From Rickettsiales bacterium (GTDB taxonomy: Bacteria > Pseudomonadota > Alphaproteobacteria > Rickettsiales > Anaplasmataceae), in contig JAISAR010000038.1 of the NCBI GenBank assembly GCA_031266615.1, positions 1-8,186 on the forward strand: a stretch of DNA of 8,186 nucleotides. Reading direction: 5' to 3'. This document shows positions 6,037 through 8,186 of this stretch, piece by piece. Below the pieces are notes generated by a model. The model did not search any database. It worked only from the letters and a program-made list of their open reading frames with translations, and had not been told where the DNA came from. The translations under genes were made by a program, and so were the position numbers. Each line of letters begins with the position of its first letter. The stretch's first letter is position 1.

Positions 6037-6848
6037 TTAAATATGTGACTTTAGCTCTTCAGCGTATAAGCTCTCCAACCCTACCTTATAGTTAGGATAA
6101 ACTAGAGAGATGCCAAGATCCCTTTTAACTTTAACATTGCTTACTTTTTTTGATCCTAAATAAAAACTTTGCGCACAGTTAGGCAAGGAAGAAACCTCCA
6201 CTGGCTCTGGAGCACTAACATTCAGGAGTTTGGCCGCGTATACTACCACTTCAGATTGTGTAGCGGGCAAGTCGTCCGCACAATTGTATATTTCACCGGG
6301 TTTTATGCTTTGCATAGAAGAAAATAGAATATTCGATATATCTTCAACATGAATACGAGAAAAAAAATGCCCTTCTTTTTGTACATTTCTTGCTTTACTG
6401 AGTTGTAAATCAACTAATACGTTTCTACCGGAACCGTATATTCCAGCCAAACGAAAAACATGAACAGGTAATTTGCTATTTAGCCATTTCTTTCAGATCT
6501 AAGGCGATTCTCTCCTCTGTGTTCTGCAGGTTTTGTTTCAGATTCTTCTGTAACCCAATTACCAGCGTGGTCGCCATAGACACTAGTTGCAGATAGATAA
6601 CCAAGCCATTTGACATTTTGAAAGTAATGGCCATATCTCTCCAGCACATCATCACCATCTGGCGGGATGGAAATTAAAACATGTGTTACGTCTTGAAACG
6701 TATCTTTGCTCACTTCATTGTAATTGAAGAAATCAACGTCCTGTACGTCTTGATTTCTTGAAGTGCCGCTAACTTTCCAACCTAAATTCAGTAACTTTTT
6801 CGATAGAAACCTAGCTACATATCCATAACCGAAGCAAAACAAGTGCAT
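6037..6848 (-). pseudogene. YeeZ-like NAD(P)-binding epimerase/dehydratase, frameshifted
   Basis: Two adjacent minus-strand frames together make one SDR-type NAD(P)-binding protein of about 270 aa, the usual length for YeeZ-like proteins. The 5' frame (6848-6480) starts ATG and carries the Rossmann motif GYGYVA (residues 8-13) and SATSVYGD (86-93). It stays family-like to E119 (codon 6494-6492), then runs into TAA at 6482-6480. The 3' frame is open from 6492 with KKWLNSKLPVHVFRLAGIYG, then HVEDI and GEIYNCADD, ending at 6037. Adding one A in the A-rich stretch at 6487-6494 joins them. No alternative start has a ribosome-binding site that would make the 3' half independent. The start lies 5 bp after the esterase stop, so the two were cotranscribed. 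The likely state is a recent pseudogene, but a sequencing error or ribosomal slippage on the A-run is possible. The substrate is unknown. Confidence 0.8.
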
Positions 6849-6853
6849 GAAAG

Positions 6854-7498
6854 TTAGTTTTTGAAATTTTTCTTAATAAATTCTACACCCAATTTTATTC
6901 CTTCTTCATTGATAATGTGGCCCAATGCATGAATTGGGTGTCCCTCAACATTTATTCCATTTTCCTTCAGAACTTTAACTGCTAAGTCAAGAGAAGAAAA
7001 AGGTACTACATCATCAGCATCACCGTGGATAATGCACATGTTGGGCTTCGATTTGATCTCTGGCGCAACTTTTGAAGGTGAAAGAAACCTACCAGAATAT
7101 GCAACAACCGATGCACAAGATTGAGAGCGGGTAAGAGCTGTGTATATTGCAAGCATTGCCCCTTGGGAAAACCCAATCAAAGAAAGCTGTGCATCATTTA
7201 AGCTAAGCTCTTTTAACTTCGTATCAATAAAATGATTTACTATCGATGCAGCACTCTTTACTCCATTATATAGCACCTCTTCACTGCAATCCTCTAAGCT
7301 GAACCATTGATAACCGTCACCTATTTCCCTTTCAAATGGAGCACTTGGTGCTATAAAACATGAATCAGATAAAGATTTGCCCATAACTTTAGCAAGATGA
7401 ACAAAGTTATCACCGCTTGATCCCCAGCCGTGTAAACAAATAATTAAATTTTTCTTATTTCCACTCGCACAAATTTCTGGACCTTTAAGTTCAATCAT
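6854..7498 (-). CDS. Phospholipase/carboxylesterase family serine hydrolase
   Basis: This 214-aa alpha/beta-hydrolase belongs to the phospholipase/carboxylesterase (acyl-protein thioesterase-like) family and is predicted cytosolic. Using the ATG at 7498, it shows the oxyanion-side CLHGWGSSGDNF (residues 21-32), APSAPFE (50-56), YQWFSL (63-68) and the nucleophile elbow GFSQGA with S111. IHGDADDVVPF (157-167, catalytic D162) and GHIIN with H194 complete the triad. A GTG at 7534 would add 12 residues (MLNKGINTKRKK). I prefer the ATG because the extension is lysine-rich and unlike the family, and an A-rich AAAAAGAAAAAA precedes the ATG. The family hydrolyses short acyl esters or thioesters; the physiological substrate cannot be told from sequence. 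It is the first gene of a two-gene unit with the broken epimerase. Confidence 0.93.
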   Translation of the reverse strand: MIELKGPEICASGNKKNLIICLHGWGSSGDNFVHLAKVMGKSLSDSCFIAPSAPFEREIGDGYQWFSLEDCSEEVLYNGVKSAASIVNHFIDTKLKELSLNDAQLSLIGFSQGAMLAIYTALTRSQSCASVVAYSGRFLSPSKVAPEIKSKPNMCIIHGDADDVVPFSSLDLAVKVLKENGINVEGHPIHALGHIINEEGIKLGVEFIKKNFKN

Positions 7499-7567
7499 TT
7501 TTTTTCTTTTTGTGTTTATACCTTTATTTAACACTGATTTTTGAATTTGTAAAAACTATATTGTTCC

Positions 7568-7596
7568 ATTATAAAGAGAAAAGGAACCCACGTTAA
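7568..7596 (-). promoter_or_regulatory. Promoter for the esterase/epimerase unit
   Basis: On the minus strand TTAACG (7596-7591) and a perfect TATAAT (7573-7568) are spaced by 17 nt. Predicted start is near 7561, leaving a leader of about 60 nt to the ATG at 7498. The -10 box is excellent and the -35 box partial. Confidence 0.5.
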
Positions 7597-7600
7597 TTGT

Positions 7601-7629
7601 TTGTGCAAGGATTTATTTAGATATATATT
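7601..7629 (+). promoter_or_regulatory. Possible promoter for the NDUFS4-like gene
   Basis: TTGTGC (7601-7606) and TATATT (7624-7629) are 17 nt apart, 21 nt before the ATG at 7651. It lies back to back with the minus-strand promoter, with only a few bases between the two -35 boxes. Confidence 0.4.
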
Positions 7630-7650
7630 TTAGTTTATTTAGCAAAAGCT

Positions 7651-7950
7651 ATGAGCATTGATGATAGAGTAGTTTTTAAGATTTACAAACCAACAAGAAC
7701 TGCAACACAATCTGGCTTAGGTAATACACACTTTTGGCACCTAAGAACTGAACCTGATCCTTACTATATCGAACCTCTGATGGGATGGGTTGGCTCAAAA
7801 AACCCCAAAAAACAGATTGTATTGAAGTTTGACTCCCTTGAAAAAGCAGTATTCTACGCGAAAAGACGCAATGCTAAATATATAATTGAAATGCCAAAAG
7901 ACATTAAGAGGCGCCCAAAATCTTACGCGAGTAATTTCATACCTAAGTAA
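7651..7950 (+). CDS. NDUFS4-family complex I accessory subunit
   Basis: This 99-aa protein is homologous by motif to the mitochondrial 18-kDa/NDUFS4 accessory subunit of NADH:ubiquinone oxidoreductase, a family also present in alphaproteobacteria. Visible features are VFKIYKPTRTATQSG (residues 8-22), which matches the family's opening strand with its conserved QSG. PLMGW lies at 42-46, a hydrophobic/charged LKFDSLEKAVFYAKR helix region at 58-72, and RRPKSYASNF at 87-96, the family's most diagnostic tail. It has no mitochondrial-type presequence and no membrane segment, consistent with a peripheral-arm protein on the cytoplasmic face. The ATG is preceded only by a weak AGCAAAAG. It is monocistronic, with no nuo genes nearby. 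In mitochondria the family stabilises the N-module junction; a like role here is inference. Confidence 0.95.
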   Translation: MSIDDRVVFKIYKPTRTATQSGLGNTHFWHLRTEPDPYYIEPLMGWVGSKNPKKQIVLKFDSLEKAVFYAKRRNAKYIIEMPKDIKRRPKSYASNFIPK

Positions 7951-8037
7951 GTTCTGCTGTAGAACATAGGCTTCACAGATGCTCCTACTATACGAAAACT
8001 GTGTCATCCAAGTAGTTCATAGAAACAAAAAATTTAC

Positions 8038-8066
8038 TTGACAAATTTCCCCAGTCCCCTTATTAT
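8038..8066 (+). promoter_or_regulatory. Near-consensus promoter at right edge
   Basis: TTGACA (8038-8043, perfect) and TATTAT (8061-8066, one mismatch) are exactly 17 nt apart. Predicted transcription start is near 8072-8074, which coincides with the base of the first hairpin at 8073. The product lies at or beyond the window edge. Confidence 0.75.
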
Positions 8067-8072
8067 GATAGT

Positions 8073-8106
8073 GGAGCTATTCATTTAGCTTCAATCTGTG
8101 CAGATT
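8073..8106 (+). ncRNA. Tandem hairpins at the start of a predicted transcript
   Basis: GGAGCTA (8073-8079) pairs with TAGCTTC (8086-8092) around TTCATT, 7 bp with one G-T wobble. Immediately next, AATCTG (8093-8098) and CAGATT (8101-8106) are exact complements. The two stems abut and begin at the predicted transcription start. They may be the 5' leader of the next gene or the beginning of a small structured RNA. No known riboswitch or housekeeping RNA is recognised. Confidence 0.4.
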
Positions 8107-8136
8107 AAACGACGAAAGTATCACGGTTGGCGTCTT

Positions 8137-8186
8137 ATGTTTAATTTTTTGCACTATGTGCACCTCATGTCTTTATTAATTTCACC
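8137..8186 (+). CDS. Possible start of a gene running off the window
   Basis: An ATG at 8137 opens a frame that stays open to the window end (16 full codons, MFNFLHYVHLMSLLIS), hydrophobic as a membrane or secreted N-terminus would be. A second in-frame ATG lies at 8167. The only ribosome-binding candidate is a weak GGTTGG at 8125-8130. Its placement about 64 nt after a strong predicted start site is the main support. The frame is too short to identify and may be chance. Confidence 0.22.
   Translation, partial: MFNFLHYVHLMSLLIS

Noticed and set aside
6476..6658. 60-codon frame overlapping the epimerase break
   Set aside because: It is the third frame of the epimerase sequence; the conserved motifs lie in the other two frames and a one-base shift reconciles them without it.
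7951..7965. GTTCT/AGAAC hairpin directly after the NDUFS4-like gene as a terminator
   Set aside because: Only a 5-bp stem with no T-run after it; too weak to call.
7795..8007. Minus-strand 70-codon frame at the end of the NDUFS4-like gene
   Set aside because: It is antisense to the conserved C-terminus of a recognised protein, with no independent support.
1..8186. CRISPR array, transposase, toxin-antitoxin, phage or secretion-system genes
   Set aside because: No regularly spaced repeats with unique spacers and no motif of these families was found in any frame.

Overview
The window is AT-rich with short, tightly packed housekeeping genes. It reads as a chromosomal segment of an alphaproteobacterium of the order Rickettsiales, most likely a Wolbachia. 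The reasons are the base composition, the protein sequences (a truB-rpsO-pnp cluster and an NDUFS4-type complex I accessory subunit), and short hairpin repeats between genes that resemble the palindromic elements common in Wolbachia. The species call is inference from the sequence; no database search was possible.

Layout. Positions 1-424 hold no gene: there is an imperfect direct repeat, a small palindrome, and a 32-nt element that recurs in inverted orientation about 1.15 kb away. A tRNA-Arg(TCT) lies on the minus strand at 425-501. rpe (ribulose-phosphate 3-epimerase) follows on the plus strand and converges on the minus-strand cluster truB, rpsO, pnp. The rpe/pnp gap carries two hairpins and the second copy of the 32-nt element. 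A 144-bp divergent region separates truB from a plus-strand gene at 5130-5852. That gene encodes an unrecognised 240-aa protein with two membrane segments and a short collagen-like Gly-X-Y stretch, behind a very good sigma-70-type promoter. Next comes a small gene-poor stretch with a possible decayed minus-strand ORF. A minus-strand pair follows: an alpha/beta-hydrolase esterase and, 5 bp downstream, a YeeZ-like NAD(P)-binding epimerase broken by a single-base frameshift. An NDUFS4-family gene runs on the plus strand. The window ends with a near-consensus promoter followed by tandem hairpins and the possible beginning of a further gene or structured RNA.

Functionally, truB, rpsO and pnp join tRNA modification, the small ribosomal subunit and RNA turnover in one apparent transcript, an order also known from gamma- and alphaproteobacteria. 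Rpe serves the non-oxidative pentose phosphate branch, and the NDUFS4-like protein serves respiratory complex I. No CRISPR array, intact insertion sequence, phage gene or recognisable defence system is present. The least explained elements are the two-TM/collagen-like protein with its promoter symmetry, and the structured leader at the right edge.
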